The notes beneath the pieces are model-generated. The model did not search any database and was not told where the DNA came from. It saw only the letters and a list, made by a program, of their open reading frames with translations. Shown here in pieces: positions 47,225 to 56,867 of a stretch of 64,000 nt of DNA (the stretch's first letter is position 1; every line of letters starts with the position of its first letter). Location of the stretch: positions 468,279-532,278 of the forward strand of contig MNCI01001040.1 in NCBI GenBank assembly GCA_015680685.1, read 5' to 3'. This DNA comes from Gnetum montanum (taxonomy: Eukaryota; Streptophyta; Gnetopsida; Gnetales; Gnetaceae). The position numbers and the translations under genes were made by a program.

Positions 47225-49044
47225 TCATGGGGTGTCTCTGTTTGCATCGCCTTCGCCACTTGCCTCTGCTTCATCTGCTGGTGCATCATCTGCCCCTGCA
47301 TTGCCTTCTGCCGGTTCTTCATTCCCTCCCTCCACAGGTCTCACACCCTCATCTAGAGCCTACATCGCAAGAATTAAGTAGTTAGCTAGGGCAACAACTG
47401 CAACAAATGCAAGCTATAACATAGCATGAGCATCTACTCATTAAAGTGACTAACCTGAGAGGGGCCCACGTCGGTCTCAAAGGGTATCCAGTCTAGACCA
47501 AACCTGAGGTGATGCCAAATCTCTTTTTTCATAATGTCCATCCAATGCCTGTCGCTAGGTTCAGCATTCACAACAGCAGCTTTCTCCCTTTCCACAGTCA
47601 TCTATCTTAGAGGTTCCATGGAAAGGGAGGTGGTTGCGGTCTCTCCTATAGGAAGGTCCACCTTCAAGTCAGGAGATTCCGTAACCTTCACCCACTCTTT
47701 AAACTTAGCATAGGCCTTAGAAGCGCCAATGGCATTCATGAATGCTTTATAAAAGAATGGCTTCATAGCAGCGTCTTTGTACAGTCTCCGATGGGTGTCG
47801 TTCTCCAGCTTGTATGCATGTTTGTGGTTTCTCTGGGTTCGCCCCCATTCAAAGACTTTAGCACTAATATCTTTCATATCCTGACACTTCTAGGCTAGCA
47901 AGTCCATCTGCATTTATTGTTCGACTATCTCGCAGGTGGATTCAACATTCTGGTGAACGACAGTCCAAAACCTGGCGTAGTCATCTACATCCCTCTTACA
48001 ATCGACAACGTTAGGGTTATGGTTTATGAGGAAGTCGACCCTCGACCTAAGGATCGCCACCTCAGTGACCAGCTCAGCCTCTCTCTTCTTAGCCCTATGG
48101 GCCCGTTTCCACAGATCCTCATTAGTGCACTTACACTTCCACAGAGAGCGTGCTGAGTGCAAGACGCACTTGTGAGCCTCATCGAACACACGATGAGGTA
48201 CATGGGTCATGTCAAGTGAGAGTGTAGGCACGGCATCAATTCTCATGGGTTGAGCTGGGTCCCATTTGAGCCGAGAGCCTGCGTCAACCTAAGGAACAAA
48301 GCAATCGCATTAGCATAGCAAAATCAACAAACTCAAAAGTTTTTAACAAAACAACATAGGATCATTTAATACTGCCACTTACCTGCACGAGGGTCCACCT
48401 ACTGAAGGCGTCTGATCATGTCGTCAACAAGCCCCTGCACGAACGTAAACTTGTCAGGGATCTCAGCCCACAACTCCGCACAAATCAGAGGAGGTCTCAT
48501 GACATTAGCAGTAACACCTGTTACACGATTAACCATGTCAGCAATGGCCAAAATGGACTATGATAAGGTAGACATCCCACCAACTCACCAGTGCCTGACT
48601 ATGGTCTTTCTTCTTGCTGATGCAAGATTATTGTAGTAGCCTCAGTGGAGGACCCTGCCAAATCCATACAAGCCCCTTCCTCATGCGCTGGTGCCTTTCT
48701 TTTTAGGAGACCAACATCTTTTTTATTCAAGGGAGACACCTCTTCGTCAATAGGAGGAGGCTCCCTAATGACAAGCATCCCTGCCCTAGAGACAGGAGCT
48801 CCCTTATTCCTGACCAGGGCCCTTTCCTCCGAGACTAGGGCCTCCACATCTTTATTCATCGCCCTCGTCCTAAGCATCGACACTTCCTCATCGCCTTCTT
48901 CTTCATCTTCTTCTTTCTCTGCTAAGCAAAAAAGGCATGTTTCGGTCGATTCAAAACAAGCTAGTTCAAAACAAATGCTACGCTACGCCGCACTGCCTAG
49001 CGTAGCAAACTATAATAAAGTAAGCATTACACAAAAATTCTTAC

Positions 49045-50450
49045 CAATGGGGGGTTGCGTCCTCTGTAGCTTGAGCCACAATCTTTGTCCCTACTCTTCG
49101 TGAAGGGTTTCCTTGGCTCAGGGAGGTCTCTTCCTTCGCAACTCCTTGGGCACAGTCTCAACTATGAGACGTTCACCTCATGTCACGCTACTAGTTATGA
49201 TAGGGGACATCTCTCCTACGCTATCCTAGCCACGAATGCTACGAGCTGCCAAATTTTTAGTCATTATAGACAACGACTCCCCAACCATTTCCAAGGGATC
49301 CTAGGCTTACATAGTCTAGAGAACCTATCGAATTCATGGCTTGGGAATCTGATCACGATCTCGCACGAACCAGACTCCATCCTCCTAGACCACTAGGAAC
49401 TCCGCGAAGTGCTTCAAACAGCCTATGTAGAAGGCATAGTGTATGTTAGAGCGACACTTCGTTTGCTCATGGAGCCCAAAAATCTCAACCTGCAAGCCAC
49501 TACATAGGAAACTAGCCCAGTTGTAACGGGCCCCTTCTTCCATAACCTCTTGCATTACCCAGGCCTACTCAAGCCCCAGGACCTTCTCTTAGGTGAGCAG
49601 TTGAGGGAATGCATGAGCACAAAAGATCGAGTAAATCTCCATGGCAAGGCCATCCTTAAGCTTTTCCAAAGGGAATTCTTTTCGCTCCTTGGTGAGCCTC
49701 AACCACTCCTTGATATGCTGCTTCTGAAGGGTCAACTCCTGTTTTCCCTTCAACACTACGGAGGCACCATTGTCAAGAACATCAAAAAGATTTGCAAACA
49801 GCTGGTCATTGATTTCAATGATCACCTGCACACCCCGTACGTACGTGCAAAAATGAATTGTCCTCCTAGAGAAGGAGTTGACTAAGGAAAGCATCTCGGC
49901 AGTAGAGATGCTCGAATTCGAAGCCAAGAATAGATCCATAAGCCTCTCGAGCAAGGAGTCCAAGGCCCCTCATTCTAACCAGCTTTGGCTCGCTGCTACT
50001 TCGCCATATTTGAAGTAGATGTTTGCCCCCTGCCTCTTGGTGGTTACCACCATCACCTCACGAGGCTTCTTTGCCCTTGCAACAATTTTCACAAAATGCA
50101 CGTAGCATAACACTGCAGAGAATTCAAAGATTACGAAAACACTTGAGCACACAGTGCCTACCTTTTAACCCACCAGGTCTATATGGAACGGGAACAGCGG
50201 GAGTTTAATCAAAGCCTCTTTAACCGTGACCTGCTTGAAGGGTTCTTTCCAATCCTTATCCAGCCAACCCTTCTCCCTACACTGATTATAGAGAGTGTCG
50301 AGCATGTGTAGATAGGTACGGTATTCTCCCCCACATTGACCAATCACACCCATCCACAGGTTCTTGGCAGAAGCAAACTCCCGTAAGGCTAGCTGCACTA
50401 TAGCCAGTAGACCCGGTTGGTTGTGAACCCCGTCATCATCAATGTAAAAC
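49045..50450 (-). pseudogene. Antisense gene exon 3: phosphatase C-terminus and transposon-associated domain
   Basis: It starts 'FYIDDDGVHNQPGLLAIVQ' (after the Thr codon split by intron 2), continues through 'WLDKDWKEPFKQVTVKEALI', a stop at 50165, then in the same frame 'KPREVMVVTTKRQGANIYFK', 'LLERLMDLFLASNSSISTAE', 'CTYVRGVQVIIEINDQLF' and 'EGARYNWASFLCSGLQ'. The last blocks have the pattern of the 'putative plant transposon protein' domain known from accessory ORFs of plant Gypsy elements (from memory, weak). Around 49395-49290 the good reading moves to another frame, so an indel is likely. Confidence 0.5.
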
Positions 50451-50533
50451 CTAGTGACAAACATACACCGTTAAGCCTTTGGTTGGTATGGTCAGCGTTG
50501 CACAACAAAGCAAAGAAAAGATGCAAAACTCAC

Positions 50534-50983
50534 GTGCCAGCACAATAGACAGTCCCCTGTGGGTTCTGAAAGTATATCGCCATGTGATGTGTGAGAAACA
50601 ATGTGTTGTATTGGTGATAGTAGTTGAATTCCGGCATGTCCCAAATCGAGGCTAAATGCCTCAACCCTGTTGAGTGTTGGCTAGATCCTCCTCCCTACTT
50701 GCTCATGATTGCCTCATCGGTAAAATATCTCAGGATGCCCCGATTTGTCCCTGGCAACATGGCTTCTATTATGCTGGATGCCTCCTTCTCCTCTAAGGAA
50801 GACCAAACAATCACACTACAGTGGTTGAGAAGGAATTGCAAGAAGTCTTGTGCCTCTTCCTTGAACCAAACTGCTTGATCTCCCAAACGTATTTGGGGAG
50901 GAGGAGCATTGGCCACAAGTCTGCTCACATGGCACAAGACCCCTCCAATGTCCAAAACAATCAGCTGGGACCTTGGTCCTGCC
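50534..50983 (-). pseudogene. Antisense gene exon 2: FCP1/NIF-like HAD phosphatase domain
   Basis: 150 codons with one TAG. The opening 'SQLIVLDIGGVLCHVSR' is placed like the HAD motif I of FCP1/NIF-type proteins (DxDxT/V); here the second Asp position is Gly, and plant relatives are known to vary there. 'EEAQDFLQFLLNHCSVIVWS' followed by Ser matches the motif II region (strand, then Ser/Thr). 'YYHQYNTLFLTHHMAIYFQN' occupies the position of the 'NTLLIDDSPYK' block but lacks the Asp pair. This suggests a captured phosphatase-like gene that is catalytically inactive. Match made by eye only. Confidence 0.5.
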
Positions 50984-51159
50984 CTGCACAATGTAGTCAG
51001 CAAATATTAGTATCACACTTGAACGTAATACATGCGCAACATAGCAACTTCTAGTAGCCCATACATATAGTATAGCATGACCCTTTTCCCATACATATAG
51101 TATAGCATGACCCTCTGCCTGTACATAGCGTAGCAAGGGTGTGGAAGCCTAACGTAGCA

Positions 51160-51245
51160 GGAGCATGCGAATAGCCTAGCATAGCAGGAGCATGCGAATA
51201 GCCTAGCATAGCAGGAGCATGCGAATAGCCTAGCGTAGTAGCAAA
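51160..51245. repeat. Tandem 27-bp repeat in intron 1 of the antisense gene
   Basis: 'aggagcatgcgaatagcctagcatagc' occurs three times in succession. It lies wholly inside the first intron; frames through it (51013-51281, minus) are repetitive and spurious. A second pair, built on 'atacatatagtatagcatgaccc', lies at about 51062-51115. Confidence 0.75.
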
Positions 51246-51865
51246 ACAATTGATGACATGCCCTAACAAAACATGTGTCACATTACCACATCACACCATG
51301 GCCTAGCCCCCTCAAGGGTTCACGTTGCAACATGCTAAGGTCAAGCGACTTAAACTACCTTAGCCCCCGTGGTTGTAACAACCACAGCTGTGGTGGTTTT
51401 AACGGCCTTGCATGCAATCACGATGCAATGTTTATGCATCTTCCATGGCCGAAACGATGACTACGGTGGTGCAAAGGCCAAAATGATGCAACCACAGAAA
51501 ACGTGGAGAACCAAGAATGGACGCAAACAAATAGGATGCAAAACTAGAGCAGAAAATAGCAAAAAGTGCAACACAAAAAAGGCAAAGAGGACAGAGTAAC
51601 TTACTGGGTCAACAGTGTGCTCTTTCACGCCAGAACGCGCACTTGTGGCGCATGCCTCAGGGTCTTTTTCACCTCCTCAACCTTCACAAGTTCCAAATGA
51701 GTCTTAGGAGCCATGGTCCTGCTTGCAGATTTACGCCCTTCACTATAGAAATTCACCTTGCTAATCGATCAACACAATTGCTTCGCGTTCCAAAATCGCC
51801 TTGTGCTCTGATGAGGGTTCTGCGCTCTTACGATAAAAATGGTGAAATTACCAAGGTCTAACCCC

Positions 51866-51872
51866 TATTTAT
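51866..51872 (-). promoter_or_regulatory. TATA-like box for the antisense gene
   Basis: ATAAATA on the minus strand ('ggccataaatagggg'), about 152 bases upstream of the ATG at 51714. Spacing allows a transcription start near 51840 and a 5' UTR of about 125 bases. Not tested. Confidence 0.5.
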
Positions 51873-52196
51873 GGCCATAAGAGGAGGGAAAACTTGTTGC
51901 CCTCTCTCTCTCCGATTAATGTGGAGTGCGCCGTATAGCGTAGCATGCTCGCCATGACATCATAACACGATTAGCATTAAAGCCTTGACACACTTCAAGC
52001 CAGCTACTTACCTTCCCAAAAACAAAAAATAATATTTGTTTTTGATTAAGGGTCTGAAAAGATCTTAAACTAGCAATCCTAGCATAGTTGCACCCCTCAG
52101 GGTCCAAAAAGACCCTAAATTAGTAGTTTCAACCTATTACGATCGCAATCCACAAATAACGTTAAACTAACAACACCACATGCTTACATCAGTGGT
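51873..52196 (+). repeat. Spacer between the antisense gene and the Penelope insert
   Basis: Non-coding. Contains three AAACTAGCA-like units near 52060 ('gatcttaaactagcaatcc'), 52120 and 52162, the same family as at 46.6-47.05 kb. The left copy of the 45-bp direct repeat begins at 52197. Confidence 0.6.
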
Positions 52197-52241
52197 TATC
52201 TCATCTTCTTTCACATAGGTAGTATCACATTTCTTAGTGGT
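52197..52241 (+). repeat. 45-bp direct repeat, left copy (probable target-site duplication of D)
   Basis: From TATCTCATCTTC to TTCTTAGTGGT, identical over 45 bases to 56449-56493. The sequence outside belongs to C's spacer on both sides, and inside lies the Penelope-like element. Confidence 0.75.
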
Positions 52242-52641
52242 AGTTAAAGTTATCAATCTACGATTGGTAGTTCACCTCTCGACCAAAGAAAAGCATTTCA
52301 TGTGTGGCTCTACCATCCAACATCAAAATATCTTTTTTTTCTTAAAGCCCACTGAATATTTTTTTTTGGGACTCTATCTTAAGCATTATCTAACTCGATG
52401 AAAATCATATTCACATTATTCTTTTTATATTAAAATTTTTGCATAAGTTTTCTTAGTAAGAAAACGACTTCTATAATTAAACTCCCTAGCATAAAACCAA
52501 ACCGATTCATTAAAATGATAAGAATAGCTTACCATAAATATATAAAATTTCATAAGCATAAATTTATTCTTCTAAATTTTTGTAAATCTTCCAACCACTT
52601 GTGGAGTCGTCCCTAAGAACTTCTCCTTTCGGCCGAACCAG

Positions 52642-53805
52642 ATGGCCAAGCCCCATCCTGGCCCTGCCAGACAGCCTGCTAAAAATCAGCAGAAAAAACA
52701 GCCGCAACAGAAACAACAACAGCAGCAAAAATCCAAAAATTCCAAGCAACAGCAACAACATCTACAGCAAAAACAACAAAATCAACATCTTCAACAGCAA
52801 CAACAATTTCACACACAGCCAAATCGCAGACAGCAAAATCAGCAAAACATGCAAGGGAATCAACAAACTAAACAAAAACAACAGTTTTTCACTGCTTCTA
52901 GATCTAACCAAAATAATTTTGCTTCAGGTTCTAACTCAGATCCTGGCATTAATTCGATTAATTTTGGTTCTGGTTTTCGTTCGGGTTCTAGTTTTCGTTT
53001 GGGTTCTGTTTTCTTGCAAGACGTAGGTTCTGGTTTTGGTCATGGTGCTCCTGCAGGCCCTAACCTCAGACCCGGCCGTGGCCGCGGTCGCGGCCGCATT
53101 TTTGAGCACGGTGCAGACAGATCTGTTTTTGGTTCAGTTTGACGCGGTAGAAATTTCAGTTGTTTTGAGGGTCGCACGGGGGGCAGATCTGGCGGCAGAG
53201 GTCGCACAACCTTCAGATCTGATAGATCTGAGGATTTCATTCCCGGTTCTACTCCTTGATCAGAGTCTTTTGGTTCAGGGCCTCCTCGACCTCGTTGTTT
53301 CAACCGTCGCCCTCACCCTTCTTTCGCGCCTCGACCGCCCGCACGATCCGATCTCCCTCTAGCTTCGCGCTCTAATCCACGCTCTTTTGTCTTTGGATCT
53401 GGTTTCACTGCAGGTTCCAACTCTGCTTAGCCGCAGCCGCCGCCCTCCCGATCTGCTCAGCCACTGCATTTCGATTCTGTTTCAGGATTAAACCCTAATC
53501 CCGTTTGGCGTGCTGCGTCCGCCGCTAATGGTGCTTCTGTTTCTACGTCTCTTTTCTGTTTTCCCGCCGCTGCTGATGCTGCTTCCGCCGCCGCCGCTAC
53601 TTCCGCCGCCACCGCCGCCGCCGTCACCTTTAGTAGCGGATCTTCCTCCCTTGGTGTGGCTGTTGTCACCTTTAGCAGCAGATCTTCCTCCCTTGGTGTG
53701 GGCTTCAATGGAATGAATGTTTGTAATTTGAATTCTGAGGCTATTTGTCTTGAGGATAGTAATTCTTCTGGGTCTTTAAACCCAGACGGCCCAGCCCTGA
53801 ATTAA
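52642..53805 (+). pseudogene. D ORF1: Gln/Asn-rich, RGR-containing, Ala-rich low-complexity protein
   Basis: One frame of 388 codons with three internal stops (TGA 53140-53142, TGA 53257-53259, TAG 53428-53430), each one C-to-T change from CGA or CAG. Residues 1-95 are dominated by Gln, Lys and Asn; 95-165 are Ser/Gly/Phe-rich; 'PGRGRGRGR' lies near residues 145-153; an Ala-rich stretch comes at about 310-335, then Ser/Gly-rich to the end. Such composition is typical of disordered RNA-binding proteins, so an RNA-chaperone or particle role is possible but unproven. No similarity to a named family was recognised. Confidence 0.65.
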
Positions 53806-53864
53806 GGGGCTAGGCCCCACATGACCCCCTGTCCCCGCCTTTCAAACACCCTCCCTTCTCTTCT

Positions 53865-55994
53865 TTGTCCCATTCAAACCTCCATTCCCGTTGTCTTTGG
53901 GTAATCTACTTCAATGTGTGCCCTAAACAACCCCCCGCAAATTCCCCCCTTTGCTCCATTTATGCCACTGCCCGAACCCTCCTCCCTTCAAATTTTTCAC
54001 CTCGTGCCCAGAAACCCTCTCTTCATTCCCGTTTGAATTTTTGGTTACCAGCGCTTGACCAAAAAGCCTACGCTCATTTGCTCTTCGCCAGAAAAACCGT
54101 CCGAGAAGTCGAAAACCGTCTTTCCAACTTCGCGGTACATAATTTTTCTTCTCGCGTTCTTTCAGCAAACGAAACGAAGCTCCTGGGTCATGGTTTAAAA
54201 TTTATCCCCCGCCCCCCTCCCATGGATAAAATAGCTATCCTTAATGAATATACCGCGTTTTCCCACCTTCTGCGTTTGCGTAACTTCTTTAAGGATAATC
54301 CTGATGTTGATTTGCCATCTTCTAAATTTCTTTGTGCTATTCAGATGGCTAAAATTAAAATTCGCCGTTCTAATTGGGATCCCCCTCCCGGCAGCTAGAA
54401 TGGGGAACTTGAACATAGCATTCGCTATGGTCTTAAGTCCCTTCACTCTGCCCTCACCTCCCTCGATGTCCGCCAAAGACCCATGCTTCCAAGATGTCTT
54501 CTTGGAGCCCTTCGTGGACTCCGAAAAGATAACAGCATCGTCATTCGTCCTACTGACAAGAATTTGGGGGTGTGTGTTTTAGACTCCAGTTGGTATCTAA
54601 TGGAAGCCAACGGTCAGCTTGCTGATTCAGAAGTTTGCCTTCAAGTGGATGCCGTCCCATGGGATCCTGTTCGTCTCAGACTGCTTGCCATCATCGACCG
54701 CTTTCCGAAGAAATTGTCTGTTTTTAAGGATGTTTTGTTACAAAACAAGGTTCGCAAACCTTGTAATTTCTACATCCCTAAAATTCATAAACCGGTCATG
54801 GTTGGTCGGCCTATTTGTTCTTATAAAGGCTACATCCTTGAACTTGCTTCTCGCCTGCTCCATTTCTTGCTGTTACCAATCCTTTGCCATCAACCCAATC
54901 ACCTTTTGGATTCCTCTACCTTGATCCGTGACCTCCATGCTAGACCTCTACCTCTTAATGTAATTATTTTTACATTTGATGTAGAATCTCTATATCCTAG
55001 CATTCCCACGGATCAAGGGCTTCAGGTTCTTCAGGACATGGTTGATAAATATTTTGCTGCAAATCCCATCCCTTTGCAGTCGATGTACAGCAATGCCATC
55101 ATGCAACTCTCTGCTTTGGTGCTTCAAGAACACTACCTTGAATTTAACGGGGTAGTGTACAAGCAAACCAGGGGCACTGCCATGGGTAGCAACTTTGCAG
55201 TTGTTTACGCATGTCTTTTTCTGTGTCATTTGGAAAAGCATGTCTTCGTTGCTCCCTGGTCCGATAACCTTTTATATTTTAAAAGGTTTATCAATGATGC
55301 TTTTGGCATTTGGAACGGCTCCGAGGATTCCCTTCGTACCTTGCTTGAAAGGTATAGTAATGTTTATCCTTCCATAAACATTACTCCCACCCTCTCTAAC
55401 TCCACGGTTAATATTTTGGATGTTACTTTTTTCAAAGGTCCTCATTTTGCTGACACTGGTATCTTGTCTACCAAGTGTTATCAAAAACCTTTGAATACTT
55501 ATCAGTACATCCCCTTCTCCTCTTGGAATCCATTCCATCAGAAGAAGGCTTTTATTATTGCGAAGTTGAAACTGTACCTGATTAGGGAATCCTGCCTCGG
55601 CGATCTTCAGCAGATTCGGCAACAACTGTTCTACAGACTTCGGGCTTGTGGCTATCCTTCTCGGCTGTTGTTCAAATGTTTTGGCTTAGTTCCTGCTGCT
55701 TCCTGAGGTTCACTTCTGGAACGACTTCAGCAAAGTCATAGCTTCCATAAGGTTCAGGCCCCTCTCATCTTCAAATTGGATTTTAGTCCATCCACTAAAT
55801 CCTTGAACGTGAGGGCACTCCTAAACCCTTTTCTGAGTCAGCTTCGGCAAAAAGATCCGAAACTCAAGGACGTCATTCCAGACATGATCTCTTGCTGGCG
55901 TAATCCAAAAAAGCTGCATTCTTTTCTTGTTTAGAACAAGTTCAGTGCTCAACCCCCACCCCCACTTCGACCTGAACGAGTGGGGCCGGTTTAA
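53865..55994 (+). pseudogene. D ORF2: Penelope-type reverse transcriptase, no visible endonuclease
   Basis: About 709 codons in one frame, with stops at 54396 (TAG, codon 178), 55704 (TGA, 614) and 55932 (TAG, 690); TAA at 55992. N-terminal 'ETKLLGHGLKFIPRPP' and 'SIVIRPTDKNLGVCVLD' are Penelope features. RT motif A is 'FDVESLYPSIP' (Asp at codon 372), motif B 'RGTAMGSNFAVV' (from about 436), motif C 'FINDAFGIW' (codons 475-483), where the first Asp of the catalytic pair reads Asn (codon 477). The connector 'YRLRACGYP' and a distal 'SCWRNPKKLHSFLV' precede the end. No GIY-YIG motif follows, so the protein resembles EN-minus Penelope elements or has lost the domain. Confidence 0.85.
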
Positions 55995-56099
55995 TTTTTC
56001 GAAGCTGGAATGTTTCCAAATTTTAAATTCAACTGGTCAAGTTGGGGATCTATAAATTGAGCACTTTGGCTCTTGTGACATTGTACATCTCATCGCAGA

Positions 56100-56145
56100 A
56101 AACATACTGAAGAGGGGTGAGACTCCCCGAAAACGTTTTATGTTT
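56100..56145 (+). ncRNA. Type I hammerhead ribozyme motif of element D
   Basis: Stem I: AAACATA (56100-56106) pairs with TATGTTT (56139-56145), seven perfect pairs. Core CTGAAGA (56107-56113) fits CUGANGA. Stem II: GGGG (56114-56117) with CCCC (56125-56128), loop TGAGACT. Core GAA (56129-56131), then stem III AAC/GTT (56132-56137) as a minimal palindrome without loop, and T at 56138 as the cleavage-site base. This minimal layout matches hammerheads known from Penelope-like elements. Self-cleavage would fall after 56138; stem III is short, so a dimer may be needed. Confidence 0.8.
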
Positions 56146-56269
56146 GAAACGTTGATTTGTTCATGTCATCTTAGAGCCTCTTTTCCTTTTTTGTTCCATT
56201 TTGTTTAGCTTTCTATTTCTACTCTCTTTGCTTTCCTCCACCATACTTCCACCTGCCGCACAAGACCAC

Positions 56270-56448
56270 AGCAAATTTTTTCAGCTACAACCTTAAAATT
56301 TTTTTAGCTACAACCTTAAAAATTTTTTCAACTACAACCTTAAAATTTTTTTAGCTACAACCTTAAAATTTTTTCAGCTACAACCTTAAAATTTTTTCAG
56401 CTACAACCTTAAAAATTTTTTCAGCTACAACCTAAAAATTTTTTCAGC
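56270..56448 (+). repeat. Tandem 23-24-bp 3' tail of element D
   Basis: 'agctacaaccttaaaatttttt' followed by C or T recurs about seven times with small variations, ending directly at the right copy of the 45-bp repeat. Simple tandem tails at the 3' end are known for target-primed retroelements. Confidence 0.8.
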
Positions 56449-56493
56449 TATCTCATCTTCTTTCACATAGGTAGTATCACATTTCTTAGTGGT
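56449..56493 (+). repeat. 45-bp direct repeat, right copy
   Basis: Identical to 52197-52241. After it, C's spacer resumes. Confidence 0.75.
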
Positions 56494-56867
56494 TGCATGT
56501 TTCCATTTTTGCATCAACAATCCAATACTTCTCATGCTCGCAATTTCCTGTTTTGCTTACTATTATCTTACCTATTAAGATTTTGCATGTTGCGACCTGG
56601 CAGTCCGAAATGACATTAAACTAGCAGTTTGGCATTTTGGAAGCAACAGTTACACAGCTTCGCACTTTACATCAGCAATTTTATACCTTTATCAATTCTA
56701 CATTCTTGTGCCTTGGCAGTTCGCCACGACCTCAAACTAGCAAACTTTCAATCTTTACATTGCCACACTTAGCAAGTTGCATCTCGGCATTGCTTTGTAG
56801 ATTTTCGTTTTACACAATCTCTGACACCCCTTAACCAAAATTTCATCTTATGATGATAGGTCAAGCG
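56494..56867 (+). repeat. C spacer before RT
   Basis: Non-coding, with two AAACTAGCA-type units near 56608 ('gacattaaactagcagtttgg') and 56730 ('gacctcaaactagcaaac'). Ends where the pol frame resumes. Confidence 0.6.

Larger units (their letters stand above)
47225..51714 (-). pseudogene. Seven-exon antisense gene inside element C, with many stops
   Basis: Model on the minus strand: exons 51714-51605, 50983-50534, 50450-49045, 48918-48589, 48517-48383, 48278-47455 and 47359-47225. All six introns (621, 83, 126, 71, 104 and 95 nt) begin GT and end AG. The phases agree at every junction, and the summed length is 3390 nt (1130 codons including the stop). Several donors are near-consensus (GTAAGT twice, GTGAGT twice, GTAAGA, GTTAGT). 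Exons 2-3 resemble an FCP1/NIF-type HAD phosphatase, the rest of exon 3 a plant transposon-associated region, exon 4 begins with a run of Glu and Asp, exon 6 is charged and helical, and exon 7 is acidic. About twenty in-frame stops and a shift near 49395-49340 mean this copy is dead. The gene is antisense to gag-pol, so its introns would survive in the element's RNA. Confidence 0.7.
52242..56448 (+). mobile_element. Element D: Penelope-like retroelement nested in C
   Basis: 4.2 kb between 45-bp direct repeats. Order: about 400 bases of AT-rich 5' region, ORF1 (52642-53805), RT ORF2 (53865-55994), a hammerhead ribozyme motif (56100-56145), and a 23-24-bp tandem 3' tail. RT blocks 'FDVESLYPSIP', 'RGTAMGSN' and 'RLRACGYP' are Penelope-type. 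No GIY-YIG endonuclease motif was found on either side of RT. No second (5') copy of the ribozyme was seen. Only four in-frame stops in the two ORFs together (before the final ones) and identical flanking repeats suggest a younger insertion than C. Confidence 0.82.

Noticed and set aside
50097-50173. An additional intron in exon 3 of the antisense gene (donor GTGGGT at 50173)
   Set aside because: No acceptor downstream keeps the frame, whereas reading straight through keeps it with one stop; left as continuous.
50816-51281. Minus-strand ORFs with repeated Cys-Tyr-Ala-Arg-Leu-Phe
   Set aside because: They translate the tandem repeat of intron 1 and overlap exon 2 of the antisense gene in another frame.
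51800-51845. CTGATGAG on the plus strand near 51807, a possible second hammerhead
   Set aside because: No GAAA core after a plausible stem II ('acgataaaa' follows) and no pairing stem I.
53480-53500. AAACCCTAA inside ORF1 of element D, a telomere-like unit
   Set aside because: A single unit within a coding frame; no array, so it says nothing about telomere targeting.
53457-53708. Minus-strand Ala/Glu-rich 83-codon ORF
   Set aside because: A shadow of the Ala/Ser-rich part of ORF1 on the opposite strand.
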